From contig NC_135570.1 of NCBI RefSeq assembly GCF_964340395.1, forward strand, positions 7,125,322 through 7,189,321: DNA of 64,000 nucleotides, given 5' to 3'. Below, piece by piece: positions 46,523 to 61,978 of this stretch. Made by a program: the position numbers and the translations under genes. The notes under the pieces are model-generated. The model made no database searches. It saw only the letters and a list, made by a program, of their open reading frames with translations, and was not told where the DNA came from. Position 1 is the stretch's first letter. Every line of letters begins with the position of its first letter. The stretch is from Glandiceps talaboti (lineage: Eukaryota > Hemichordata > Enteropneusta > Spengelidae).

Positions 46523-49500
46523 GGTCAATGAACTTAAGAAGTACGTCATGCGGTAAAGAATTTGAACATGTAGACATAGTAAAGTTCACAACGTGTATTT
46601 CAATATATAAACGTACTGCTTATTGCTATAGCATTCAGCGACTCGTGGCCCTGTTTAGAAATCAGTAGCACATCCCGATACCACAAAATCAACAAGGTTT
46701 ATAACATAAGTATGATTTAAAACAGGTATGTGAAGAGGTCCAGAACCTCTTAATTTCATAATGAGGTGATTAGGGGGCGCACTTTTCAGTAAGGAAGGTG
46801 AGATACGCACATTACGTAGCGACTGTTAGCGCTGACTGCAAATCTGCGCAAGAAAGACTCAAGGTTTATTTACAAAAACAGCATCAGTTTTATCGGTTGC
46901 CAAAGGTAACACACGATGATTTGAGAAGTACTTTTTAAAAACATTTGTCATAAATTATATTTCGGTTTTAAAGTATTAAAAGTTCAAAAAAAAAGTTGGA
47001 AGCGTGGCAATGATGCGCGCGGTTAATGTGCTGTTCTAAAAGTTACAAAAGTGAGAGACGTGCATCGTATATCTTCGTTCGTTCATGCAGCCAAAGTAAT
47101 TTCTCCGACAAAAATACCGAGTTAGTCCGACTGATGCTTAATGTGTCGGTTCTTTTTAAGTGAAGGTCGGAGAAAGTTCACCATATAAACAAGACCCACT
47201 CTGAAGTTTATCTTTTTTGGAGATGGTAATGTATCAGACGTGATAACCGTATACAGACACTGTCTCGTACCAATGGTTTCATCCATCGCTACCACATGTA
47301 TTGACTTTGACGAAGAAAGAGAAGATATGGAAAGCTTTTGCAGTGTTTTGTTTTGATATGATATTACACCTAATAGATGGCGGGTATAACACTCTGAAGG
47401 CTATCAAATCTCTACCAGGGTATATGGGTCAGTATCAAAAATAAATCTTAGTGTTAAATGTAATAATAATGACTTTTATGTTTATTGTCATAATTTTCAT
47501 ATAGGTCTACGTTGTCCAGCTAAACTATCCTACTGAGCAATTTCGCTTCTCTGTGGTCGATCTGAGAAAGGTCGGAGAGGTCGTTCCCAGTACCCTCGGG
47601 AACATAGCGTACACAAGAAATCGAGAAGACCGTGAATCATCATTCTAAGGTCGAGCAGTATTAAGTAAACATATCTCCTCTGTGCACTTGGCTAACGAGT
47701 AGCTTTCAATGACCACACGTTGATAACAGGTCTACAATCTTGACACTAGAGTCGAAATATGGACTCGGGAAGATCCGGTGAAAGAGAGAAAAATTAGGGA
47801 TAGTTGTCTGTAATAATCTAACATGGAAATGGCGTGGTGTCTAGTTGTACGGTAAATGAATCATGGCCTACACCGCGGCCGACATTCGATTATTGCGTTG
47901 CTTGTGAGACAAGGTATGCTACCGTATACCACGGAAACGTAACCCACATTACAACGGAGACAGAAAATATGCAAGGCACTGAGAAAATATGCAATTCAAT
48001 GCATCCGATGAGATTGGCAATATGTAATCCTGTGCACAGGGTACCAGTAGACTTTGCATTAGCTTTTTACTCCTAGTGGTACATATCACGTCACTTTTCG
48101 TGTTCGACCGGTCAACTTCAGCTATGATCGTCAGAGGTCTTGTTTATCTTTTAAGACCTGATAGTGCTTTCTCGCCAGTAGCTGATGCGTTCACAGTTAA
48201 AGAATGTATGAGATCTTGGGGTCATCGTGGGGTCACGGGAGACTCCGAAACAATGGTTAACAATCGATGGCTTTGCGGTCGATCCTGTCAACAGGAACAT
48301 CAGCGTTCGTCTGGTACAAGGCTTATCTCACGTAGTAATGCTAAGTACTATGACACAATTGGCAAAATGACACTTTTGCATTCTTTACAAAATGTCACCG
48401 TTTAATATCAAGATTTTCGCAGAAAACGAACTTTGACGTTCTTCAAACCTTAGGTATTTCATTTGTAAATAATGTCACTTTCTGTCGTCACGTAAATGAA
48501 GTCAAGATATGACATGACATCAACGACAAATCTATTAACTGTTTATGACATTTTGAGCCCTTTGAGACGTTACAAACGATACACTTACAGATAAGTAACT
48601 ATTTGTACACAAAAACTGTCAAAAGAATCTGTTTTTTCTCCTGACATTAATTTTTTCCCACATGGTCCTTAATTGATACTTTAGTACTGTCGTCACCTCT
48701 ACGAATTATCTGGATTCATTCAATTAAGTGAAACAAACATGCCTGCTTAATCTCTGAAATTCCTTTCACCGCCTTAGTATAGAGCTCAGTATGTTTGACG
48801 TTTTAAATTAACAAATCTTGTCAGCTTTTCTTAACTAGCCTCTAGTCAATGAATGGTTCCGTGCTGAGGTTCACTGACAAATTTTCATGCAAACTATTTA
48901 AATCGAAGCAGAAACTATCATGGCAGTTTTGTCTTTCAAAATTGGCTGACATGATGTGTTGCCGTCGACAAGGGTGAGTACCAGGCATGCGTTGTTCGTG
49001 AAGATTTATACACCATCAAAGAAATAGCATTGACACCTATTTGTGCCTTGTTTGTAAACACGCTTTGAAGGAGAATGCTCTCTTTGCAGTTTTACTCATG
49101 TGACGCCAGTCTCAATTTGCGACCGCATTGCAGTGACCATAATGCGGGTTGACTGATAAACTACATGCTTCAGTTGTTCCATTTTCATATGACGGATTTC
49201 CCTGTCAAATATCCCCGTGTCCCTTTTAGTGTGTGTGGTACTAAGTATAAAGACAGGTTTTTAGTTCAATTGCCGGTCAATTCAATTACAAACTGACGTA
49301 TCGAGATCAAATGAGGGGATTTGAGACAGATCACAAAAGGAAGCGACTCTACGTTTAATACAGAATATTCAAACCACCATTGTCAATTCACTGCAGTGAG
49401 TTCTAAGAGATTTATACGGTGTATAATGGCTAATTTGATAAGAGTTTAATCATGCAAAGTCGAATTAAATTAGTGTCTATTGATTCCCTTAGAGACTGAC

Positions 49501-51061
49501 CTATCTTGCGCAATGTATACACCATCATATTCTAATAGCTGTTTTTAATGGCTCCATTTAGATGTCTATTAGCTGTCCACATAATGGATGTACCCATCAT
49601 CCCTCGAACCATGTTTTGCTTCACCCTGGGCTTAGGGAAGGGTGGGGGAAATTTTTAAGGAGGGTCGGGGAAACTTATTATTCATTCGGTGGTAGGTGAA
49701 GTATTATAAATATGGGGTCAATATATTATTACTAGTATTTCTCTAAGAGACGAACTGGAGCATAGTTGTTGGGGGCAAATGCTGCATCTAATTGTGTACA
49801 GCCGTTCAGTTATTATAATTGTCGTCCACGCAAAGGGCAAAGCGACATACGCAGGGCCGTGGTCATGCAGGGTTTGGGTATATTCAGCAAAAAGTACACA
49901 TCTAGTATTGAACTATTGCCAAAACTGATGTATGATGCAACGCTTGGTGTCCTCAACGATACTAACAAAGTAACATTTATCGGGTACACATCGAAGACAA
50001 AAAGAAACATGAATGTGGACGACGTGTGGTTGCGTGAGTCATACATTTACGTCAAGGTGAGAATTATGCGGCCTACATCTGGGAGTGTGATAGCCGGCCA
50101 TAGTCGCCAGAGTCCAACCCCAACGACGACCACCTACATCCACCAAGAACACATCTATAGCGATTCCGATTTATCCTCTATTACGATGACTCATCCCTCG
50201 AGTACAAAGCTACTTGTAAACTCTTTTGAAATTGAACAATGTTGTGGACAATGAAGTATCACTTGAGTACTTTCCGCATTCATGCCATTTGAAAGTCCTT
50301 CAAATAAACATAGAACGCGGGGCTTTGCCGCTGAATCTTCAATAAAATTCTCATGGACGTTCACCCATGGTCCTTCTTTACAGCATACATCGGAGTGGTC
50401 ATGTCTTCTGTAGTTTGGTTGTTTTTGTTATTGAGACCCGATGTGTTCAGGGCGCTTTCAAAAAAACTACTTTTGTACTAAAAAAAAGCTGTCACTGGGT
50501 AAAAGTAAAGTTTCTGTACTGGTTTTGAAAGAGCTCTTCCTATGTAGGATTAAGGGGTCGTAGTTTGAACGTAATTATGAAGTTAGAAACCATGTGACTC
50601 GTAAATGCCGCCAGACCACAAAGTTGAACGAGGGTGATGTACTAAATCAGACTGTGCAAAGCTATCCCATTAGTGTTAAAGAGTGTAACAATGTATGATG
50701 TACCCTTTATCACAAATGATACAATCAATGTCCTTAAGTTTGATCAACCTTGAGTAAATATCGATTGTGAAAATAACCGTTTTCGTTTTCACCACTGGAT
50801 AATTCCTGAACTTGTATCACAATTCAGTTACTTGTTAACAAGAAAAATCATTCGCTGTGAATAACGACTACTTTTCATCTCCGAACAGTCTTCTAATACC
50901 ACCGCAGTCACTTCCACCATGAAAATGCATTTTCGACGAAATGTCCGTTAAGTTTTCGCAAAAAGTCTTAAATCTAACAAATAGGACATGTTTGAAGAAC
51001 TTATACCAGATATTGAAAGTGATTTGAATAGGTTAAATAGAAGTGAAGGCGTTACCTTTTT

Positions 51062-51089
51062 CTGTAACTGTAACTGTAACTGTAACTAG
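51062..51089. repeat. (CTGTAA)n short array
   Basis: Four to five CTGTAA hexamer units. Confidence 0.85.
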
Positions 51090-54000
51090 ATATTTCCCCG
51101 GTCGAAATCCTTGGGATCCTGAACGTTGGATCTCGTAAACTACATCAGCATCCACCAACTATACTTGCGGTACTGTACCTTGTCACGTGCGACCTTGTGT
51201 GCGACCCAGGGTCACGGAACAGATTGCCTTTTACAAGAAACCACTACGAAAACCTGTTGCAATTGATCATCATAAACGTGCCACTTCTCACCTCTGACCA
51301 AGGCAAGCAATCTATCAGTGTCACAAAAATGCGTGTAAAATGGCTTAACCTAGGAGCGAAAATCTACACTTTAGAAAATCTCATCTAACCCAGTAATTGT
51401 TATGGCCTTCCCCACCGACATCCGGGAATGCGGTAGTTATCAGTACAAAAAAAAAACAATTGGAAAGGACAACAAAAGCTTTATTTGTAGTGCTGTGTGG
51501 AGATTTGTTGTTTGTGGGGGGGGGGGACTATAACCATTTACGGCTAAAAAGTAGCTTCTGAGGACACTGCTCTGAAGTATGTAAACCATATGTTGGTGAG
51601 CCATCGTCGAAACGATAGGACATTATCTCATTGAACAAGGACGACTGTTTGTCTTACCTCGGCCATGAGGTGCCAACATGTAGCACCGAACGCCAGTCAC
51701 CGCTAATTGCCTCCTGTTACATCAATTAGTTTACATTGTCTACTTAACGTATGTAACGCTATATTTGAGTTTTAATCAAATCTTGACCTTTCAGATACAA
51801 GGTCAAGTACAAGACATAACATTTCATTGTATTTTTAATTTGAAAGCTTAATTATAACTCGCTACTTTTAGACTATCCGGTTAAATTGTAATTAATTACT
51901 ATATGCAAATTGCTTTAATTTATAGTGGTCTGAGATCGGAACAATCTGGATAGGCTGCAAGGTGCGGGGAATGACTTAAAGTCACACTGTCTGACAGTAA
52001 CGAACTCCTAATATATATATATATATAATATAATTAGGTATTGATTAAAGATAAACCAGTTCTTACTTATACACTGTGTTGTCCACTGATCGTTTTGTTA
52101 TATTGGTGACCTCTGACCTTGAAGAAATTCAAGTTTGAAACGCGAGCATAAAACGAAAAGATTGGTTAGAAGGACGCTGGTCGACATACATCACTGCATC
52201 ATGCTTGCCTCTGGAGATTACAAGGCAAAGAAAGAGACAAATATCTAAGGACGAGTTTGCTACTCGGGTCAAGGTAGCAATGCGGGGTATTTCGACAATA
52301 AGCTTACGATGACATACGACCTAAACACATTATTTCGAAAACTGATACTCTGGTTGAATAGTACGGAGGAGTACCAAGTACCCACTCTGACGCTTTTGTC
52401 GGGTTTGGTAGAATTCCGATGAACACATGAAGACCAAAAACCTTTAGAAAACTGGGGATGGTAAAGTAAACGAACGCTTCATAAAAAGACGAAGGTGCAT
52501 ATTTGCTGAGAAAAAAAATCACATCTGTTTGATTGGATAAAAAGAGAACCCCGCAAAGTTTATAGCCTAGGAGCATGTCTGTTTCAGAGGTTACCATGGA
52601 TACTAGGCTAGAATGTTTGCGATATGAGAGTGTATGAAATGAACAACAACAATCATTAGAAGGCAGCACGATTTGAAAGATCCTTCACTCTCGAGGTTAA
52701 TGACCACGTGACATCTTACAATACACCAATTCGCGATTTTGATGATAATCACTTGAATTAGCGATTAATGGTGACCTGCAACCGTATGTAGGGGATCATA
52801 ACACATAAATAATGGGCATGATCATACGTTTGGTATAATATGGGACAAGTACACTGTTGTCCATACGTTGATAGTACGAATATTCTTGACTCAACTTTGA
52901 CTGACCCCCTCCCCAACTTAACTTTAGTTTGACCCCCTCAAAACACTTGACTTCAGTCTGCCCCCCCCCCAAGAAAACAAAACAAAACTCGGAGATAGAT
53001 TGAAAGACGAACCTAATCACTTAAAGACGAAATCATCAAATTTGACTTTTTGCGCACAAACATTTTCATGTCTATTTAAAAAAACATGTTAGTTCGCATG
53101 ATTTTAGCGAATATAAATGAACCAAAACAATTACGCGAAATTCAAACGAAATGAAATTTCATAAACATTTTCAGTCAATTTAATAAACAAGAATAATTCA
53201 CACGGTTTCATTTCATTTTTATATACTAGAAAGTTACGCAAAATACAAACAAATATGTTAATAATTTCGTGGGCATGTCATGTGATAACAGAGGGAGTTT
53301 AGTTGAGTCATCTTTGCTGTGATTCAGTTTAATAGCAATTGTCCACCCACTGAAGTACTTAAAAAGTACATTGTAATAGTAATTGATAATGGCTATCATC
53401 TAACCACCCCGCACACTTAAACCTGAACGTTGATTATAGATATCACAAAGTGAAATTCTTTCCTGTTAGACACACGAGATATATAAACTTCCACTATCAT
53501 TCAGTTCCTGCATTAGTGCAACAACTCAATGTGGTAACGATAGAGTGATAAGAAACATGGGTGAAATAGGAAGGCGTTTTTCAACACACGGGATAAGTAA
53601 TGTGCATGTATCTCCACCCCCATCCCTACCACCCACCCACGAGTAGCAAGTAAATTTTCCAATCTTTGATAGTAAAGTTCTATAGGAAACGCGATTACTC
53701 TTATAGAAATTTTGGGCTGGTTTTGGGTCGGTTTGGGCTAAATTAATTTGGTGTATACCGCTCAAGTTTATGCTCTAGAATTTGAAGGTTGACGGACGAG
53801 TCACATAGATTTTATTAGTCCATCTTCCACGGTCAGAATGCAATGCCAGTCACGCTTAGGATCATATCACTGGTTTGATTTGTTTGGGTTCAAAGCGGCT
53901 GTACATAACACAATAGAGAAAGTTAATAGGTTTTTGAAGTCTACTGTCTTCCTCGTCCTTGGCTTGGCGTTGATGTAGGATCACGCTGAGAATGGACTCT

Positions 54001-54626
54001 TGAAAGCCAATGACAAGTCAATGGGCTAATAATCCGCAAATTGAACGCAACTAACTCAGCAGAAACGTCGATATTTACATAGCACGGCGGAGGCACAGGG
54101 GCGTGTAGTATTTCTTAGATTGTTGTTTTCCTTGTTCACAGGCTAAATATAACAACGGTTTGACTATAATTTCCTACATGTGAGGAATTAACACAAGTCT
54201 AGAGATTGATACATTTGTAGCAGCAGGATTCGTACGATATTTTTCTTAAGAGAATGACAATTTATTATAATACGTGCCCCTGTGGACAGATGTTTAACTT
54301 TGGCTCATATGGAAGTGATCAGATAAGTGTGGCCATGTATCTGTGTATACAGATTTTAAGTACACGATGAATCAGACTTTTATCTTGTTCCAGTGATTAC
54401 TCGAAGATAACATTGAAGATTAACGGTACTACGAAATATTATCAACATGTATGATTAATTAAGTACTACAGGAAACATTAGTTTATCCCCAATCTACTTG
54501 GTATAGATTAGTTGAGTAGATCTACTGGGTGGACAGGAAACCTCCAGGATGATAGAAACAAGGTGACTTGGAATTATCAAAAGTAGGACACTCACTCAAT
54601 GTCCAGAAATGGAAACCTTTTTGGAG

Positions 54627-54629
<3 letters not shown>

Positions 54630-54658
<29 letters not shown>

Positions 54659-54677
54659 CATACATACATACATACAT

Positions 54678-54736
<59 letters not shown>

Positions 54737-54764
54737 TACATACATACATACATACATACATACA
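54630..54764. repeat. Compound (CATA)n-(CA)n-(CATA)n microsatellite
   Basis: CATA units flank a central CA run (about 54694-54731). Same architecture and orientation as the array at 4.9-5.1 kb. Confidence 0.97.
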
Positions 54765-57700
54765 CTCAACCCATATTGTACGCTCTATAAAATGGGCTTA
54801 AATTACACCTGAGGCCAAACATTTGACAGTGTTCACCTGTTGATTAAGGTAATAACTGGAGGTGACTTGTTTTCCATGTTGAAAACAAACAAATATTTAT
54901 AAAATCCTTACAAACTTAATACTTTGTTGTAAGTTGTAATTAGCATTTGCTTTTGAAGGAAATGTCCAGTGCCTTCCGGCGTCAGTACATTAGTTTGTCA
55001 TGCATGTAATTCTCTCAGTGTTTTGTGATAAGTTGTATGGCCTTTGAAAATCGACACACTAATACTTTCTTTTGTTAGGTTAACTTTGATTTGTTCGAAG
55101 CATACTACTGTCTCACCGTTGATGGTTGTCGAATACCGTATGTACGGAGATTTCCAACTGTAAACAGGATCGAACAGGAAAAATTGAACGTATTCCATGT
55201 AAATAACTCTGTATGGTATTGTTGTCGATAATGGTATTCTTTCTGTGGCAAACTAAGTATTGTTTTTTCATTTTTATTGTATCTATCTTTGGTTGTACAA
55301 AATGGAATCATATGTCCTTTCAAAACTTTTTCCCACTTGGAGGAATATCAGATCAGTGTCACGTTGTGGAAAGTCAATCGATATGGTACATTTTTTTCAG
55401 AGAAAACCTATTGCCCTGGTGTTCAAGATTTATTTCAAGTTTGTTTCGCTGTCTGAGGGCGCTGCTGTTAATCCCAAATTATACTACGGTTCCACGTACA
55501 AGCCTGGATTCCGTCTTTTCTCGCTGTCACGTTGGACTGTATGTGTTGTCTAGACACCGAGATCTCTTTATCGGTCAAGTGGAACCCATACTCGATAGTT
55601 TATCATTTATTCATTGAAAAACACCAGCTAAAGTTGGTCTACGATCAGCGGGGTGAGATACTGCACGGGTTATGTTTTGTATTGACGAGTTGACATGGAC
55701 AAACATAGTGATCAATTTACTTTAAGTGATAACTGACCTTGTTCTCAGTAAGGTTGCCAACACGCATAACAACATGTGTAAGTAAACAAATAGTCCTCAG
55801 GTCGTCTGATTAAAAATGTCACTAAATATCATGATGTTAAAAATCATGTTTTATCTATTATTGCTTGTTATTAATGTTTACACGCATTGTTTTTCTATTA
55901 ATTGAAAACTCGAGCTCTGATTTTTGAGGCAGTATTTGTTACAAAAATAAACTCGCTATCTTAGAAATTTAATAAACATCGTCACCTTAAAATGTAACCC
56001 TCTAAAAAGTGCAGTAAGCTACTACTTAAATATTACGGTGCATCTCAGAACAAAGAACACTTGAGACAATTTGCATATCTAGTGCCAACTACTTGTAGAA
56101 TTATGTCTATCCGAGCAGAGGGCGTGTTGTAACCACTCACAAGATTGGTTGTTAATTTGGCGACCAATCTTATCATTCAAAGTGATCGTGGTTGAAAACT
56201 ATCTTTGATTTACAAAAGAATCGGGTCAATCAACCCGTATTTCAACACATGTAACTATTCAATGTCTCACTTCAGTCCTACGTGTGGTCGGTTAATGTTA
56301 CTTAATTATCTACATCGAGTTGGTAGTTGATAAATTTGACTTGTTTTAACGTCAACAAAATATGTGCAAGAGATTAAATGAGGAAATGACAGTTTTTGAG
56401 ACCAGTTCAAGTTTAAATCAAGTGACCTCGATTTCAAACCTTATAGCATTAATAACTGTTAAATCATATTACGTCATGATATATGACGTATTATGTTAAT
56501 TCATACCTTGTCATTCAGAATGTGTTCAGTGTCTCCGGCCTCCTGCCTTAAACTGAGACCTCCGTCCTACCTTCAATGTTTTGCCTTGGAATGGACCGGA
56601 ATGCAAGGTCTATAATGCCCACTGTATAGAATCTCCGTGACTTTTGGCCATTCTCCTTGGACTTCCTATTATCATCTGACTTCAATTCAATAACCCCGTT
56701 TCAAGAATTTTTTTGGCTATTCAAATTAACAATTGGTGACCTCGAAGTGAGATCTTTGGTAAGACCCCAGACCAATATATAATAGTTCGTCGTACGCTAA
56801 AGTTTCGTAATGGTCGGGGGGTAAGTCCGTCAAATTTACTCTCTATGGAACTAATTAAGGATCATTTTTGACAAAAAAAAATATTTGAAAATGCTGCTGA
56901 TGTGCAAATCCAACATTTGTGCATTGTTTTATCTTTGGAAGGGGGGGGGCGTACGTGAGGTAGCATTGCGGTTATACATGGTTTACGATGATGTAAAGAT
57001 GGAGACACGAAATTTAAACAGAAGTTCGATCATTTGTACGTGCTGTATTCTTTGCATTGAATGCTTGAATGAACACAAGTACAGGTGAGGGCATGTAACT
57101 CGACAATCTCCCGATGTCTGGCTGCAGGATGAAGTGGACGTAACGTTAAACCTTTAACTAGTGGAGAGTAGCATATCAACATTGGAGTTGTATAAACAAG
57201 TTGACAGTTGTGCATTCTTCTCAAAACTCTTACCTCATAAGTTGGAGGAAAGCCAAACTAGACAGTGGTGAATAGCCATGAATCCAGGGCCATGCGTCGA
57301 AACTCATAACACCTTTTGGAGGTACTATGTAACTCCGCCACGGTATATCTCGCGCCTATTTCAGAAGTTGACGAGCACATATTTCATAATACCTACTCTC
57401 TTCCTTTGTTTTCGGTGCGATACTTTCATGTCTTTTGATGAAAATGGGTTGTTTTGACACATGTTATTTGTTTGTTCAGTTAGGGAATTTACTAAAGCAC
57501 TGATATGCGTTAATCTCTCTTCTACCGGTCTGTTCATCGCTAGACCATGCCAAGAACGAATTTACAGACAGAGCTCTCTTTCAAAACGATTTAGAGCATC
57601 GTAAATTGGGCACAGAAACCCTCGTGAATAACTTAACGTAGTTGTGAGCCGCCACTAGTTCACAACCTCCAACTAAATTTATTACGCCGTTGCTATTCAC

Positions 57701-59071
57701 TGCAACATAAAGCGTACAGAAGCGAGACCGACATTCGTTAGTGTTGTTTCACCAACCCTTGTATAATAGAGAACACAATGAAAGAAATTGTCTACGTAAA
57801 GTCTTGCGTGCCTTATTTATTGCTACCTCAATGAACATGCAATAGGGTTTCAGTGTAGGCAAATTAGCCAGTCCCTATAAAAGGGGACCACACCGGTGGT
57901 GTGTGATCTCCCTACCTACCTATATGCATGCATGCATAACCTACTATACCGTGGCCTAAATACATCTACTGTGACCAGCCATAAACTGTCTGTTGTTGTT
58001 CGTAGTCCGTTTTAGATATCGGTTGTTTTTTTGAGCTTTCATATGCAGCAGTAAATCACTGTCTACTCACGAGAAAAGGCAACAAGTTCAGACGACCGGG
58101 TTCGGTGAAGGCCATTCACTACTCGTATTTTTATGATAAACATCGGCTTTAAACTTTGAATGACATGGCTAAAGATGACTTGACGGGTCAACCAACGATT
58201 TAAGAGTTTCTATACTTAAATTGGTCTATTTATCTGTTGTAACTAGCGACGTGAAACGCTCGCCTCGCCCTCCCCTGCATAATCCATGAAGTACCCTTTA
58301 CCTGTATGGCATAGTCCAACCACAAATGTCAGACACACCTGGTCAATCGTTAATGCATATCTTACCTGGCTTATAAACTCGAGGAGATTTGAGTCCACAC
58401 ACCACGAAAAACCAGCACACTTTCTTGTTAAACTTGAGTCGAACTATCTCCTGTCACAAGAAATCCGCAAAATTTGACACAGCATGTTTCAGTCAGCGAA
58501 GTTTATATGTAGTCGGCTTTAGTAGGAATTACACATATCCTTTTCATACGTGACTTAATGGTATGAGGTATGACCAGTAATAACGCGAATCTGATGCGGT
58601 TTTGAAATTTATCTCTCGGGCACCACTTAACACATGTCGGGAAGCAAGGAGCCTGTGATGATCAGTCCGCGGGGGAGCAGGGTGACTATGCCGCGTGTAA
58701 GTTGAGATAGCTCTGACGCCATCCAGTCAGCGAACTTCGCCGGGACAGAATGGGAGGGTTCTCGTAAAACGAATGACGTTATCCACGTCTTGACCCAGTT
58801 AATTCATTCTGTGTCACAGCTGTATGGACGACTCAAGGTATATACCAGCGGGCACAAAACAATGTGCACACTCGCGTGTATGGGTAGATGAAAACAGTAC
58901 TTGTCCTGGCCCGGATGTGACAAATTTAGACAGAGCAGACTCATCAAAAGTCGTCCTAACGAGGACACCACGTTATCTTCGTCAGTTCTCCTAAAACGAC
59001 GTCTGTTTGTATCCGGGGCTCATATGAACGTTACAAATGCGTATACTTATACCGGTGTCTCTGAGTCCGGC

Positions 59072-59317
59072 TAAACATTTTCCCCTGTTGTATCTACTTT
59101 GAACTCGATAACTGTCAATATATCCATCAATCACACCAGTGGTTTGTTGTCAATAGTCGTTTGCGTTGGCGTGATTATACTAACACTTTGGGGTAATGTT
59201 TGTATTGTTAGTATGTTTTGTCGTCAGTTGCTGCAAGAATTGACCTCAGATCAAAACCATATAGATAACATCGCCCAAACATTGTCACTTATAGATTTGC
59301 AGTCGCAAATATTATGA
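59072..59317 (+). pseudogene. Weak GPCR-like first membrane segment
   Basis: An open stretch without ATG has two N-glycosylation sequons (NIS, NHT) followed by a hydrophobic helix, LLSIVVCVGVIILTLWGN, and a basic/polar loop. The GN near the helix end and the sequons before it recall TM1 of rhodopsin-family receptors. The frame closes soon after. It may be a relic, or chance. Confidence 0.15.
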
Positions 59318-60737
59318 TCAAAGTATTTATTTGGTATGTAAAGCTCAGCTTGAAGCTGATTTTCGATAAAGTTGGCGCTGGTGGGCTGTAAGTACAACCG
59401 ACCACTCCTTCATGTCGACAAATAGTATACCGTATTGCGTAAAAAAATCGTTTTCAATAACTGAATAATTCACCCTTTGAAGAAAAAAAGTTGGCCTGCA
59501 GCATTTTTTTTTGCCGTGGGAACTTCACAGTCTAACGGTGATCAAATATAAGAAAATCCCTTGCTATATGTGAGACGTCTTCTGGTCGCAGCTTTTGTGC
59601 TGACAGGCTCGGTAACACCAATTAGGAGTTAGATAAAAGAACCGAGTTGACTCCACAGAATAGGAGGGTGGACCGATTTGAATAAGATGGGGGTTGCTTT
59701 CACAAGAGAACAGAATCTCTTATATATTTTCAATATAGTTTTGGCCACCCAGAGACCATTCTTACTTTTAACATGATTCTTCTAGTAGATTTGGAAAGTT
59801 CGGTTTCTTTGGAGCTCTTCAACAATCGTCCCCTTGTCCTTCTAGATTCTGCTACGGTTGGGACGATGTACCGATTCACTTTTCCCAAAACACAAGCGAA
59901 TTGCGCTGCAACCGCAGACCTTGACCTTTGTCCGGATGAAGGCATCGAATGAAATCTAGGCTCCGGAAAGGAAGCCCGGATTAGGAGCATATTGATACAA
60001 CGCAATTAGTGCAGACACATTTTACGTGAATCTGTGCAATGAAAGTGAGGATGCACTTCCATGTTAACTGTCAAGCCAGTTATATTGGTACATGCATTAC
60101 ACCGCTACCAAACAACATACATTACACGAGTTCATACAATCTTTTCTTCCCCTCAATACGTCAAGGCCAACACAACAGGAAATTGTGGTAAACACACTCT
60201 ACCCATCTTTTCAGGAAAGGGGAGCCTGAGAAGAAACTTCATCTATGTCTAAGAACGTAATTACGGAAGAAGCAGTTCGCTATTACCGACAAAAATGAAG
60301 AGAGAATGCCATTTGCGTCATTGGCAGGGCTATTAAAATCTCTTAGCCTCATCTTCGTTTTTATTCAGGTACAGTCATATGAATGTACAGTATGTGTAGG
60401 GTAGTCTTTTACTGTCTTTCTAGTCATCTATAACCTTGCCTTTCACGTTCTCTTCCTATCGTAAAAGGCCACACAAAACTCACAAACACACGTGAATCAC
60501 AAACTGTGAAAGGTACATGATTTCTACAATTCCACTGATTAATACTATTAACAGACCATTTTTCCGTGTGAGAAACAGTTCTGGGGCTCATGGTCACAGA
60601 GTTAATCACCGCACTGGTGTAAATGTGCTGAGACATATCTCGTTATCTTTCCAACGTTCTTTGTGTCTCTTTATTTAAATGTAGTTACCAAGTCATTGAA
60701 GGCATTCACCTGTAACCCTTAAATATTTCTCAAACCA

Positions 60738-60861
60738 TGTATGTATGTATGTATGTATGTATGTATGTATGTATGTATGTATGTATGTATGTATGTATGT
60801 ATGTATGTATGTATGTATGTATGTATGTATGTATGTATGTATGTATGTATGTATGTATGTA
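60738..60861. repeat. (TATG)n microsatellite
   Basis: About 31 TATG units; reverse complement class of the CATA arrays. Confidence 0.97.
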
Positions 60862-61331
60862 CGCTCTCGAATGACATACCCATAAACAGATAACGTGGAA
60901 GCAAACATTTTATATTTTTACATCATTTGATTAATGGTCAAGTCTGTGAGTGGTAAATCACTTCTCCTGCGCTAAGACGAAATGTCGCCATTAATTCAGC
61001 CATGGTATATATATGTATATACGATATAGCTGAGAAGCCTAGCTAGACTCTGGATTACAATGTGTATATATATATTGACAGAATACTTGCACCTCACTTC
61101 GGTCATTGAACTATAATTGCGTACATGACAACTGGGTTGGCGCCATTCAAATCAAAATTGTATGACCAGTGATGGGTGTATCCTTAGTATTCATATCATT
61201 CTCTGAAAGTTTTCACAATTCTGACGTCACGCAATATTTGTACACGTGATGTGACGCATATCATATCTCGAAATGACGAATGTGGTAATTCGATATATGC
61301 GTCATTAATTGAAAAAAAATTGACTATAAAA

Positions 61332-61424
61332 AGTCCTTTCTCAGAATTTACAGTTCAGAAGCCTTTGTTGATAAACAGTTCTTTCTCAGAATTTAAAGTT
61401 CAGAAGTTTTTGTTGATAAACAAT
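61332..61424 (+). repeat. Tandem duplication of 45 bp
   Basis: AGTCCTTTCTCAGAATTTAC and AGTTCTTTCTCAGAATTTAA begin two units, each ending TTTGTTGATAAACA. The period is 45 bases. Confidence 0.75.
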
Positions 61425-61925
61425 TTTGTTTTGATTTCATATTTCCACTTTCGGCGAAGGAGCTAGCCTAGAATCTGAACGTGTCGACCTCATTCTTTTA
61501 CCGGCAGAAGAAGGAAAATGTTTATATGAGTGGATTTACTTGATTCTATCGGCTAGCGAAAAGCACACAGGAGAGGCTAGTTTTATGTGCTAATATTATT
61601 AACTGCGGAATTATTATTTGTGGCTTTGGTAGATTCTAGCTAATTATGCACCAGGAAGGAGTGAAATCTAAATTTGTGTGAGGTACAGGAAGTTTCTATG
61701 GCAACGTCTATCTATGGATAATGTATTTCTAAAGCGACAATCTAAAGTGAATGTACACCAGACGGTATAACCTAAATTTCACATTCAATACGGAAGACTA
61801 GAACTACGATATTGTTCATTTGATTGACCAAGTCGCATTTTTACCGAGTAACGAAAATGGCGGACCTCTTCAAACTACATTACTATTTTATGACTTATTA
61901 GCGACAAATTGAAATTTTACGTGTC

Positions 61926-61978
61926 ATTCATTCATTCATTCATTCATTCATTCATTCATTCATTCATTCAATCAATCA
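61926..61978. repeat. (ATTC)n microsatellite
   Basis: About eleven ATTC units with an ATCA variant near the end. Confidence 0.95.

Noticed and set aside
49766-50254. 162-codon open frame on the plus strand
   Set aside because: It begins with TTG, not ATG, has no recognisable motif, no clear splice sites and a composition like the surrounding noncoding DNA.
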